Source: Apis mellifera
Taxonomy: Eukaryota; Arthropoda; Insecta; Hymenoptera; Apidae
Length of the DNA: 64,000 nucleotides
Reading direction: 5' to 3'
NCBI RefSeq assembly: GCF_003254395.2
Contig: NW_020555859.1
Span: 248,001 to 312,000 of the forward strand
The notes under the pieces are model-generated. The model saw nothing but the letters and a program-made list of their open reading frames with translations, did not search any database and was not told where the DNA came from. The position numbers and the translations under genes were made by a program. Of this stretch, positions 41,718 to 49,949 are shown in pieces (within the stretch, counting starts at the first letter, position 1; the number at the start of each line of letters is the position of its first letter).

Positions 41718-44700
41718 CTTAATGTAAATATGATTAGCAATGTATTAAAAACAAATGTTATCAACTGAATCATAAAAAAAAACATGAAATATTATAAAAA
41801 TAGAAAAACTAATATAATTAATAAAAATAATTAAAAAAAATAAAAATCTGCAATTGAAAATAAACTTATATGATATAATAATATCTAGATAATTTAAATA
41901 ATTTTCATATTTTTTGATTTTTTGTTTAAATGTCTTAAATCTGAATTCTCGAAATATAAATTCGCTATACATGTTGAAACGTATTGCAATGTATATATCG
42001 ATTAAATCAATGGAATTAAATCAATGGCTGATATAAGATTGGAATTAAGACGATGTGATTCTGCTTTATATGAACTTAAATCTATTGCTTGAATCAATAT
42101 CGCAGCATATTTCAACATAATGGTTTTAATATAATTTTTAATTTAATTTTTGAACTATATGTATATATATCCTTAGAAACTTAAAGTATATATATAATTT
42201 AAAAAAATATAAATTTTTTTCTACCTCACTCATAAGATATATCATCTTTTCTTATTTTCCATAAACTAATAAAGTCAACAAAATCAAAATTAATTATTCG
42301 AAATAAAGAGATTTTCATATCAATTTTAATAATTTTTGGATATGCTATAAAAGACAAAATTTTTTCCAGATATATGACAAAACAAATTAAAATTTTGATA
42401 AATGAAACAAAAGACAGAAGAAGAAATGAGAAAGAAAGAGAGAGAAGAAGAGAAAAAGTATATAAAAGTATATAAAATTCGAATATAAAATTTTAGTTTT
42501 GAATCTTTATTAACTTCTAAGATATTAATAAAAAATTTTTAGTATACACGTCCCTGGCAATATATATATTAATATTATTGTATAACTGTTTTTCTATTGT
42601 TTCTATAAACATATCATAGTGAGTGACATCCAAAATATGTATAACGAATAGATTGCTCAAAAATCTATTTCTTTGCCAAGAGCGTACATGTATAGGTATA
42701 TATTATAACAAAAGTTTTTTATTAATATCTCAGAAATAATAATAATAAATTAATAAAGTCCAAAAACTAAAAATTTAAAAACTTTTTTCTCTTCCAGTTT
42801 TCAAAATTTAGCTCGTTTAGCTAAAAAATGTATCCCGTTTTATCTTTTTTTTCTTTACATATACTCAGTTTTAATTTTTAATTTTTTAAAAAAAGATTGT
42901 TATTATAAAATTTTATTTATACATATAAGTTATATATATAAGAAAAATTCTATGTTATATATATGTAAAACTGCAATCACTATTTATCTATTATTCATAT
43001 AACTATATTGCACCAAAAAACATTCGAAAATATAAATCAAAAAATTTCTTTATAAATTATGTAATAATAACAATCTTTTTTTATATCAAATATAATTAAG
43101 ATCGAACAACAATAATATGCAAAGAAAGAAATTGTTTAAAATATTGATTTCTATATCATATCTAAAAATCATCGAAATTTCTCTAATTCGAATAATTACC
43201 AAATCAAAAAAAAACACTAATTTTTAAAACATCTATTTTCTTAAATAATTAACATGTTTTCGATTATACAATAGTTAATAGGATATTATTATAAATAATA
43301 AATATTTTCTAAAAATGAAAAAAGTTAAAAACTTAAAATTCTTCAAAAATCAATAAATTTTAGCTTCTTGAACTTCTGAAAAATTTATTTTTGTTATAAA
43401 TTCAAAATTCTTGAAATAAATGTAATTTAGAATAATTTATATAACTTATGATGATATAAATTTATTTTTATTTAATAATAATTGAATTTGTCTAGACATC
43501 TTAATTAAATTCATTTTAATTAATGAAATTTCATTATAATAAACATTTATTTTTATATTATAATAAATTATGCAATAAATTATATAAAAAAGAAAATATA
43601 AAAATTTAATTTTTTGTAAATCAAAATTATAATTATTATTATTATTAGTTAACTAGAAATTCAAATTTGAAAAATTGCAGAAAACAAAATTTGTAACATT
43701 TTTAATTCCTGAAAATAAATTACTGTTTAGAAAAAATAAAAGAAAAAACAAAATATTATGAATTTTGAATAAAAACTAAAAATTTTGAAAATTTTGAGAA
43801 AAAGTTAATACATAAAAAATAATTATTAATTAATTACATAAAGTTTCGAATTTGAGTTTCATAAATACAAAAGATTTTTATCAATCTTCAATTTTTTCAT
43901 ATGAATGAAATTAAAAATAATATTATAAATATATAATAATATAATATAACATATAATATTATAAATATTATAATATTATATAAATTTCAATAAAATTTCA
44001 TTTTAAAAGAAGTATAATTTAATTCAGAAATATAATTCTATCCAAATTTATTTAAAAATGAGTAGAATCAAATATATCATAAAATATAAGATACAAAATA
44101 AAATAGTATGAACTTTTAAGAAATACAAAAAATGTTTCTAAATTCTAAATATATTAAATATAATTCTACATATCCATGATTTTTCATTTTTTTTAGTTTT
44201 AATGAATCATTTTCAAACATTTTATTTTTCGTATAGAAATATATTTATTTGCATAAATTTAATTTTCTCGCAAATCTATTATATCGTTACATTATCAAAT
44301 ATCAAATATATAATAAAATTAATTAAAAATAAAATTTTTAATATTTAAAGAACAAATAAAATATGAAATATTTCAAATAAATTTTTTTCTAAATTTCTTA
44401 ATAAAATATTTCATTTATTATTTATTCTATATTTCTGTAATTAAATTAATGATTCTGTAATAATATTTATTTATTTCTGTAAATAAAATGTAGAAATTTT
44501 AATTTATCATTGACTAATATGTATATAGCAATCTATTTTTATAAGAATATAAAATCATTAAAATCATAAAAAAAAAAGAATAATTATCTAGAAAAAAAAG
44601 TTTCCTATTGATTTTAATAATTTTTAAATATGTTGTAAAAGATAAGATTCCAAATAATTTTTTTTAATATATATCCGCTATTCAATCTTAATTTTTGAGA

Positions 44701-45854
44701 TATTTGCAAAAAAATAAAATTTTATTTATGTTAATTTTATTTATGTATGTATATGAGTCTGTTTTTTTTATAATTATAAATTAAATTTATTATAAATTAA
44801 TAAATTTTTTAATAAATAATTTTCTATTAATATAAACATATCATGATGACAGACAATTACAATATATAAAACAGCTGAATTAATCAAAAACTTATTTCTA
44901 AATTACAATAAAATATTATTTGAAAAAAGCAAATCTTAATACATAATTAACATATCAAGTTTAGATATTTCATAGAAATCATCACAGTATTATTAATATT
45001 TATATAATATATATACAATTTTATAATAAGAGTTATTAATTTCTATTGTTTGTTTTGTAACATTAATCGTTCTAATACTAATATATTTTTTTATTTTCTT
45101 TCAGATCGGAGAATATTTAAACTCGCTATGGATAAATACTAATGGATAAATAAAAATGTGATGATATTAATTCATGATCAAATACTCACGCAGCATGATA
45201 AAAACATATTTTAAAAAAATACTGTAATAAAAATTTTTTTTCAAATATTTTAAAAATTAAAATCGATTAAATATAAGAAAAAATTATTCAAAATCTTATT
45301 TTCTATAAAATCCAATATTAAATATCCAAAAATTATTAGAATCAATGATAATACTTTTCTAAATAATCAAAAAGAATAAAAGAAAAATAATATATTATTT
45401 TATATATATAATAATATATATAATAATATATTTAATATAATAATAAATTTTTATAATATATATATACATATATACATATATAATTATATCATAATATTAA
45501 AAATTTTGTTACTATAAATAAACCATAGTTATCGCATATTCCATAACAATGCAAAATAGTATTACATAGGGATTAAATTAAAATAAGTATTATATTGAAT
45601 TAACATATGAATAAGTATCTATGTTTTCAATTTTGAATAACGTTATATGAAATTTTAAATTTTAAATTTAATTAACTTTACATTTAATTAATTTAAAATA
45701 TAATATTTATATAAACTGATGAAAACTTCCATCATTTAAACATATCAATATAAAATATAAAATAAGTTAAATTATAAAAATTAATAATATAAGAATAATT
45801 TTTAATATAAAATATATATGGATATACAATTACCTCATTTCTTGTAGAAGACAT
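2788..45854 (-). CDS. SZT2: SZT2 homologue (KICSTOR subunit), 5' eight exons, 3' part outside window
   Basis: Known role of the family: SZT2 joins KPTN, ITFG2 and C12orf66 in KICSTOR, which holds GATOR1 at the lysosome and so restrains mTORC1 when amino acids are low. What is seen: eight minus-strand exons with GT..AG borders join in phase (exons 45854-45834, 39873-39556, 37731-37654, 14033-13628, 8307-8087, 6542-6155, 4363-4114, 3528-2788) into 2423 nt, or 807 codons plus two bases. Recognisable SZT2 blocks are MKKGFPISRNVR (from residue 21), DLSPS (105-109), QPEIYVT in exon 4, VTDG (279-282), NIYHKNFLCW in exon 6 and DAACPQFGQIW in exon 8. DLSPS and VTDG look like the metal-site and core-strand motifs of a von Willebrand A-type fold. 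Vertebrate SZT2 has about 3,400 residues, so roughly the first quarter is present. The gene runs off the left end. The start codon is the first ATG of a 7-codon first coding exon that splices in phase 0. Confidence 0.88.
3529..4113 (-). other. SZT2 intron 7
   Basis: 585 bp of AT-rich sequence. It contains a direct repeat of ATTACGAATATATAGAT at about 3741-3785. No other feature is seen. Confidence 0.65.
4114..4363 (-). CDS. SZT2: SZT2 coding exon 7
   Basis: Encodes residues 478-560, APYEFLHDITCLSKK to SPSTVQL, including YRQGVVNRFWATL, SDSMLAHF and a tryptophan-rich PEFGWTWYSVP. The acceptor chosen is GTTATAG at 4364-4370: it restores the codon split after exon 6 (G|CT, alanine). Another AG about 40 bases upstream, near 4407, would put a stop in frame. 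The donor is GTATAT in phase 2. Confidence 0.85.
4364..6154 (-). other. SZT2 intron 6
   Basis: 1.8 kb of AT-rich sequence, with ATATAAT-type repeats at about 5800-5880. The open stretch just right of 4363 (encoding MLIIYKKKKYFV in the exon frame) is intronic because using it would break the phase with exon 6. Confidence 0.65.
6155..6542 (-). CDS. SZT2: SZT2 coding exon 6
   Basis: 129 codons plus one base, from a TTTTTATAG acceptor to a GTAAAT donor. It encodes residues 349-477 starting VHMNGTEMNIYHKNFLCW. A second half follows with many cysteines and hydrophobic residues (CTLSSLLCCRLREGYLIK, EICFVLLWKSSVLLEYIV). The spacing and the MNxYHxxFLxW pattern match SZT2. Confidence 0.85.
6543..8086 (-). 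other. SZT2 intron 5
   Basis: 1.5 kb of AT-rich sequence. Nothing is recognised inside it. Confidence 0.65.
8087..8307 (-). CDS. SZT2: SZT2 coding exon 5 (VTDG strand)
   Basis: The split codon C|AT opens the exon after a poly-pyrimidine TTTTTTAG acceptor, and 73 codons follow. It begins MIIVTDGIVG, the usual core strand of a von Willebrand A-type fold, and continues through TTIACSFLHVGSTYHP and LLHFIAKATLGTYMSF, an SZT2-specific block. The donor is GTACGT after TCT in phase 0. A second GT four bases further in (GTAATA) would give the wrong phase for the next exon. Confidence 0.87.
10202..10405 (+). pseudogene. Short degraded reading frame, unidentified
   Basis: The plus-strand frame from 10202 reads HRKPKDRYNQYFRIIQEIEE, a TAA stop, then about 47 more codons (NLSEEYYLLKILLDNKF and on, ending FIITILRKYLK). 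The amino-acid make-up is more protein-like than nearby chance frames. About 190 bases downstream the plus strand reads VFIPAMDWFYWL, faintly like the end of retrotransposon proteases. I do not recognise it with any certainty. It may be a gag-pol relic or chance. Confidence 0.2.
13045..13080. repeat. TTAAA pentanucleotide microsatellite
   Basis: About seven copies of the unit ATTAA in a row, within SZT2 intron 4. Confidence 0.85.
13628..14033 (-). CDS. SZT2: SZT2 coding exon 4
   Basis: 135 codons plus one base, with acceptor ATTGTTACAG and donor GTAAGT. It encodes residues 140-274: FTIPGSKR, QPEIYVTIIVHTPF and QQVLIQGW, typical of SZT2. These are followed by a long, probably coiled helix (NFIENQLHILEEKVA and on) and a low-complexity asparagine/threonine stretch. 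It ends MLRYGMLALTLLPEHSCA, which leads into the VTDG strand of the next exon. Confidence 0.9.
14240..14430 (+). repeat. Decayed interspersed repeat starting ACAGAATGTCTCA
   Basis: The start ACAGAATGTCTCAGCTAACTT and, further in, TTTTTAAACGGAATGGTCTATTTTTTGTACTATAA-like text (about 14383-14420) resemble a family of arthropod interspersed repeats whose ends begin ACAGGGTGTCTCA. A second copy of the 13-base start (ACAGGATGTCTCA) lies in the same orientation at 15372-15384. The family assignment is from memory and by eye, so treat it as a lead. Confidence 0.35.
15442..15497. repeat. 13-bp perfect inverted repeat (hairpin)
   Basis: ATCTATTTGTCGT at 15442-15454 pairs exactly with ACGACAAATAGAT at 15485-15497 across a 30-base loop. 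It lies 60 bases right of the ACAGGATGTCTCA motif, in a stretch less AT-rich than its surroundings. It could be a transposon end or a transcribed hairpin. Confidence 0.6.
18061..18148 (+). repeat. Two-copy direct repeat, 52-bp period
   Basis: The 36 bases from 18061 recur at 18113 with about five differences: TCATTGGCATATGGAGTTTG against TCATTGGCACATAGAGTTTG, and both end GATCTAATGAA. The repeats sit in the less AT-rich part of SZT2 intron 3. Confidence 0.75.
19351..19620 (+). pseudogene. Possible retrotransposon integrase relic
   Basis: A single frame of 90 codons has two internal stops. It reads YTNYYYFVIDDAFTDLFE, stop, then TTHSEIETIFGYASIMDMRE and on. The YxxVxIDxFTxxxE pattern followed some 25-30 residues later by IFG resembles the first catalytic strand and following segment of gypsy-type integrases. 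Just upstream in another frame is QIPSTHFYQ, like the IPFxTxHxDH segment that precedes it in that family. About 18780-18990 has short fragments (NWHSGIQYALK, ESTCNLCL) that could be the zinc-binding part. All of this is by eye. It could be chance. Confidence 0.3.
20163..20340. repeat. AT-only tandem repeat (TAATATATTAA units)
   Basis: About 180 bases of A and T built from repeated TAATAATATATTAA units of slightly varying length, able to fold back on themselves. Confidence 0.8.
21463..21515. repeat. 15-bp inverted repeat, one mismatch
   Basis: ACAGATGGAGTTGAT at 21463-21477 faces ATCAAATCCATCTGT at 21501-21515. It lies directly left of a period-5 repeat. Confidence 0.6.
21523..21693 (+). repeat. 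Drifting pentanucleotide repeat
   Basis: From 21571 the sequence keeps a strict period of five while the unit changes stepwise: CACCT, CACTT, CGACT, GAACT, CAACT, then TCATT. An earlier block at 21523-21546 (ACTCA GCTTA ACTCA ATTCA) has the same period. It looks like an old microsatellite spread by slippage with successive mutated units. No gene is seen in it. Confidence 0.8.
21760..22050. other. GC-richer island of unknown origin
   Basis: About 290 bases with clearly higher G+C than the window, including GAAGCGGATCGCCTCC and CAAGGCGCCCCCTTCG. Both strands have stops in all frames, so it is not an obvious exon. It contains a strong hairpin at 21945-21988. It could be the remains of a mobile element or a non-coding RNA. 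Confidence 0.5.
21945..21988. repeat. 14-bp hairpin with one bulged base
   Basis: TTTCTCCCATCAGC at 21945-21958 pairs with GCTGATAGGGAGAAA at 21974-21988, with one extra A in the right arm and a 15-base loop. Confidence 0.65.
22391..22429. repeat. TA dinucleotide microsatellite
   Basis: GTGTG followed by about 18 TA units. Confidence 0.9.
25031..25063. repeat. TG/TATG microsatellite
   Basis: A run of TGTGTGTATG-type units within SZT2 intron 3. Confidence 0.85.
27192..28117 (-). mobile_element. Internally deleted mariner element
   Basis: The element is 926 bp, flanked by TA on both sides (27190-27191 and 28118-28119), as mariner insertion produces. Terminal inverted repeats of 28 bases (27192-27219 and 28090-28117, starting TTGG(G/A)TTGGCAACTAAG) match at 26 of 28 positions. 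The transposase gene lies on the minus strand. Intact mariners are about 1.3 kb. Here the right repeat runs almost directly into the VEIDDDLIKAI segment, so the untranslated leader and about the first 60-70 codons, with the first DNA-binding helices, are gone. It lies in intron 3 of SZT2, in the same transcriptional orientation, and is not capable of moving itself. Confidence 0.95.
27349..28097 (-). pseudogene. Mariner transposase pseudogene
   Basis: A normal mariner transposase of about 345 residues cuts and joins DNA with a D,D34D triad. Here three segments in different frames can be read. 28097-27870 gives EIDDDLIKAIIDSDRHSTTREIAEKLHVSH and WVPHELKEKHLTQ (second helix-turn-helix and linker). 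About 27880-27760 gives KKRNENDPFLKR and EKWVVYNNIKRKRSW. The last segment, to 27349, gives KLLPSNRTINS, HHDNARPHTS and PPYSPDLAP-DYFLF. The first catalytic Asp is missing (ITSEKW where ITGDEKW is usual), and the spacing to the third Asp is one residue short because the Ser of SDY is lost. With at least three frameshifts and no N-terminus, the gene is dead. Confidence 0.93.
33474..33516. repeat. TA dinucleotide microsatellite
   Basis: About 20 uninterrupted TA units in SZT2 intron 3. Confidence 0.9.
37654..37731 (-). CDS. SZT2: SZT2 coding exon 3 (short)
   Basis: 26 codons, phase 0 at both ends, between a TTTATAG acceptor and a GTAAGT donor. It encodes GEIVIDEVYIATKHFLES and ends IIKP. In SZT2 proteins the same segment (a conserved DE followed by a helix and a proline-containing turn) links the DLSPS block to the PGS...QPEIYVT block, as it does here. 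Confidence 0.85.
37732..39555 (-). other. SZT2 intron 2
   Basis: 1.8 kb of AT-rich intron. It holds a short GATTAT hexamer run at about 39115-39137 and TATATT-rich repeats at about 37855-37920. No coding segment is recognised. Confidence 0.7.
39556..39873 (-). CDS. SZT2: SZT2 coding exon 2
   Basis: 106 codons, phase 0 at both ends, with acceptor TTTACAG and donor GTAAGT. It encodes residues 8-113, including EADTVFLLMKKGFPISRNVR, the most recognisable N-terminal block of SZT2, and FNLDLSPSLATV near the end. DLSPS fits the DxSxS metal-site pattern of von Willebrand A-type domains. Confidence 0.9.
39874..45833 (-). other. SZT2 intron 1
   Basis: 6.0 kb of AT-rich sequence with GT..AG ends. I see no gene in it. 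It holds a CA/TA microsatellite at about 41676-41718 and many short A/T runs. Open frames in it are short and made of Ile, Phe, Tyr, Lys and Asn, as expected by chance in such DNA. Confidence 0.7.
41676..41718. repeat. CA/TA compound microsatellite
   Basis: ACGCACACACACATA followed by TA units, in SZT2 intron 1. Confidence 0.85.
45834..45854 (-). CDS. SZT2: SZT2 coding exon 1 (start codon)
   Basis: Encodes only MSSTRNE and ends in phase 0 at a GTAATT donor. It is placed here because the next exon starts with GAA straight after a TTTACAG acceptor and the joined frame stays open. Such a tiny first coding exon is the least certain part of the model: another upstream exon could be used instead. 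The sequence before the ATG (AACATC) is a fair initiation context. Confidence 0.6.
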
Positions 45855-48800
45855 GATGTTCACTGTTATGTATTTATATACCAATCATTATTGATAGAAA
45901 ATATAAATTTCTTCATAGGTATATTGCACCAATGCCATATAAAAAATTTATCTTCACAAAATCAAATATATTAATATACTACTAATATTATTTTTATAAT
46001 TATTAAAAAATTATACTAAAAACTCATTAATTTGAATTAATATTCAAGTTAAATATTCAAGATAATATAACCTCAAATTAAATAAATCAAAATAACCTAA
46101 ACAAAATGTAAGATAAACTCATTATATTATCAATATATTCATTATTATTAATTTAATATTAATATGACTATCATTCACTTTATAATTAAAATCTAAATAA
46201 TTGTTTCAACCTAAATAACATTATACAAATCAAGAAATATATATGTATAATGTATTTTTAAAAATACACTACACCATATTGAAATGTTGACAATATTATA
46301 ATCTATGTATAAATCTCGATAAGAAATAATTTTTAAAAATTAAAAATAACTTTTTAAAAATTAAATAATATAATAGACACAATTATTTTAAGTTTCTTTA
46401 TAAAAAAATATACACAATAAATATTATGATATATAAGTTATATCAATAAAAATATTTGATTTTATTATAATTTCAAGTATAAATTCAAATTTATTGTTAA
46501 AATTAAAAAATAAAATAATATTTAATAATAATTAAAACTAAGAATAAAAACATTATATTTAAATAAAAAAACTATAAATAAAAATATAAATAAATATTTC
46601 AAATATTTCTTAAGTGAAATATATATTTTATAATGTTTACAAATTTATTTTATAATGTATACAAATATATTTTATATACAAATATATATAAAATATAATA
46701 TAAAAATAATAATCTCCTATATTAATTAAATAACATTTTAAAAAATATAAAAAAATATTTTAGATATAATAATATAATTTTTAGGTTAGAAAATTTAATT
46801 TTAAATATAAAATATATAGAAAAAAATTGAAGAATATTCTTTAAAATTATGAATGAAAATTAATTTTTTTAATTTAACTGAAATATCAATTATTTTTAAA
46901 AATGAAATTTTATGCAACGATTTAAAAATATATTATATTTTGTTATTATATTTTACATTTCTTAATATCTTGATTTCATAAAAAATCATTCATAAAATTT
47001 ATTGTGTTTCAATAATATAGATTTATTTTTTATAAATAAATTAAAGAATAAATTATTTAAAAAAAATTTTGAATTTATTTAAATAAAAAAAAACTTACTA
47101 TTAGATGTATTATATATACAATATTCCATTTTAATTTCCTATAGGAAATCACAAAATATTAGATAAATGCTGTCACTTATTTGATTTTTCACTATTATTA
47201 AACAAGACAAAGTTATGATTTTTTAATTTTTAACTTGAAACTTATATTTTTTAATACAATGATTGTAGTCAGTATTAAAATATTATTTAAACTTCTTCTG
47301 AAATATAAATCTTCAACATGTTGCTAATATTAATTATCCAATATAAATCGTATTGGGATTATAAGATCAAATTTATGTATATCATAAAAATACAAAACGA
47401 AATCCTAAATATAGAAATATAGAATATAAATCCACATATAGAAATTTCTAAATAGCATTTCATAAAAACATCAAATGTATTTATATTTGGTATAATGGAA
47501 AATAATGCTTTTTGTTTTGTTATAAACAATTTATTTATGTTTGTCTCAAACACATTTAAATATAATCTACTTCAGAAATAATAAATACCTTACAAACAAT
47601 TTCAATTCATGTTTATTAAAAATGCAATAAATGCTTTTTATTAACATTAATAATTCATTTTATTCAAAAATCAAAGATTCAAAAAATGGTGATGAATATT
47701 GATTTTAAATAACTACAAAAAACAATGAAAAATATGACGAAATCCAAAATGATTATACATAATGACAATTGTGATACTTATACTTATAAATGTGTATGTA
47801 AAAAAAAATCAAAAATATGAAAAACTTTTTCTATTTTTCACATCTTTATTATTTATCATATTTTTTTAATATAACGCAAATATATTCAATAAATCGTATC
47901 AAACTATATTTATGAAATCATACTTGTTATGGAATTTATGATGATACAATATATTATTTTCAAGTATAATATAAATTATAATAAATATAATATAATATTA
48001 ATATGTTCTAATAATTCTCTTTATTTTTTATACATATTTTTGTTATGCTTTCATATTTATATATATATATATATATTTTTATTATGAGATATTTTTTAGA
48101 GGATTAATTCTTAAAACAAATTTTTATATAAAAATATCAACTATTTATTAATTTAATTATTAAATTATAATTTATTTATAAGTTAGTATTATTATTTTAG
48201 ATAAAAGATAAATAGAGTTTGACAACACGTCATAACGATATGATGAAGATAAAGCTATTTCACTCTTATGATTTTAATTTCTAACACAAACTTATAATTT
48301 AATAATAATAATAATTTTTAAAAATAATTTTTTAATTATATATATAAACTTGCTTTATAATTGCAATTTTGTAATAAAGATTTTTTTTAACCAATAGCAA
48401 TTCTAGTAATTTTTAATTAAAAAATATTCTAGTAATTTTTTAGCAAAACATATATAATATATTTTATAATATTAATAATTATAATTTATCGTTTCATTAT
48501 ATTTAATTAAATTGTGTCATATTTTTTATTATTCATTATTATAATAAATATTAGTACATTTTATGTAATTCATTTCTAATGAATCTTAAATTGTATCTGA
48601 TTATATCATGAATATAAAGAGATGATGAGAACAGACATTTTACTGTACATATAAAAATATACTTATTATTAAATGACGTCAAACCATTTTAAGGTTATAT
48701 TTATCAATAGTATAACAAAGTGTTAAAATAAAAAAAATATATTAATGTAGTTTATATGAGTTGTACATATATCTAAAAATTATATATATTAATAAATATA

Positions 48801-48951
48801 TTAAAATTATAATGACTTATGAATTGCATTATACATTAAAATATTTTAATATTATAATATCATTATTTAAAATATCATTATAAAAAAAAGTAATGTAAAA
48901 AGTAATAGTAATATATTTTATAAATTGAAAGTTATTTAAACGAATAAAAAT
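45855..48951. other. Intergenic region between SZT2 and the C9orf85 homologue
   Basis: About 3.1 kb separating two divergently transcribed genes. Both 5' untranslated regions and promoters must lie here, but their starts cannot be placed. Apart from a CRE-like site at 48674 it is AT-rich with short repeats (for example TTTTATAATGT(A/T)TACAAAT at about 46626-46690). No exon is recognised. Confidence 0.6.
48674..48681. promoter_or_regulatory. TGACGTCA, full CRE palindrome
   Basis: A perfect TGACGTCA lies 271 bases before the C9orf85-homologue start codon. This is the consensus site for CREB/ATF-type bZIP factors. In DNA this AT-rich an eight-base match with four G/C bases is uncommon, and its place upstream of a gene fits a promoter element. 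Function is inferred. Confidence 0.4.
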
Positions 48952-49665
48952 ATGAGTACGCAAAAAGGAAATTCCAATCGATCAAGACCACAAAAATATC
49001 AAAACCAAATTGCTTTTAAAAATGATTTACATGACAAATCAAATAAAACAAAATGTATTAATAGTATTCAAGTTACAAATGTTTGTGAAAGATGTAAAAA
49101 GATAATTGAGTGGAAAATTAAATATAAAAAATATAAACCATTAAAAACAGCTGCAAAGTGTATCAAATGTGAACAGAAAACAATAAAACATGCTTATCAT
49201 AATATATGTTTAACTTGTGCTGCACAATATAATGTATGTCCAAAATGTGGTAATGAAGATAATATTGTTAAAGAAGAATTTAATAAAACAGAAATTATAA
49301 AATTAGATACACAATTACAAAACTTATTAAAAAGACTACCTGAACGAAAACGAAGAACATTCATGCGCTATATAAATTGTAATGATGTTTTAATTATAAT
49401 ATAATATTGTACTTATATATATTATATATATATCATATATTACATATTTGTATTATTGATATTATTTTCAGCTATAAATAAAGAAGACAAATCTAACAAT
49501 ACAATAAAAAATGAAGAAGAAGATATAAATAAAGAAAAAGAGAAAAAAAATACAAATAATTGTATATCTAAAGAAGATTTATTATTAAAATTAAAATCTT
49601 TGATAATTAAAGAAGATAATGATGACTTTGACATTAATAATAAATTTGATTCAGATTCAGAATGA
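48952..49665 (+). CDS. C9orf85 homologue (DUF2039), two exons
   Basis: Exon 1 48952-49378, intron 49379-49471 (93 bp, donor GTAATG, acceptor ATTATTTTCAG), exon 2 49472-49665, giving 206 residues. It begins STQKGNSNRSRPQKYQN and continues AFKNDLHDKSNKTK, the signature of the DUF2039 / human C9orf85 family, whose function is not established. Four CxxC pairs (45-48, 70-73, 86-89, 96-99) and histidines 80 and 83 suggest bound zinc. The splice is chosen because AAT T|CT keeps the frame. Without it, translation would stop at 49404 after 150 codons. Exon 2 adds a Glu/Lys/Asn-rich tail ending DSDSE, which is less conserved in the family. AATAAA stands at 49712, though such signals are common here by chance. 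The expressed role cannot be read from the sequence. Confidence 0.9.
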
Positions 49666-49915
49666 TTTATGTAAAAAATATTTTATGTAAATCATTAATA
49701 TAATTATTTTTAATAAATTATTGCAATTGCATTGATAATTTTTTAATATAATTGTATATTTAGTAAATTACTTAATTTTATTTTCATATAATTTTAAAAT
49801 TCCAAAAAATAAAAATACATTTTATAATTAATAAATAATGTAAATTTTATATATTTTATATAATATACGTAATACATAGATATATAAAATATAATATATA
49901 ATTATGCTTATAATA

Positions 49916-49949
<34 letters not shown>

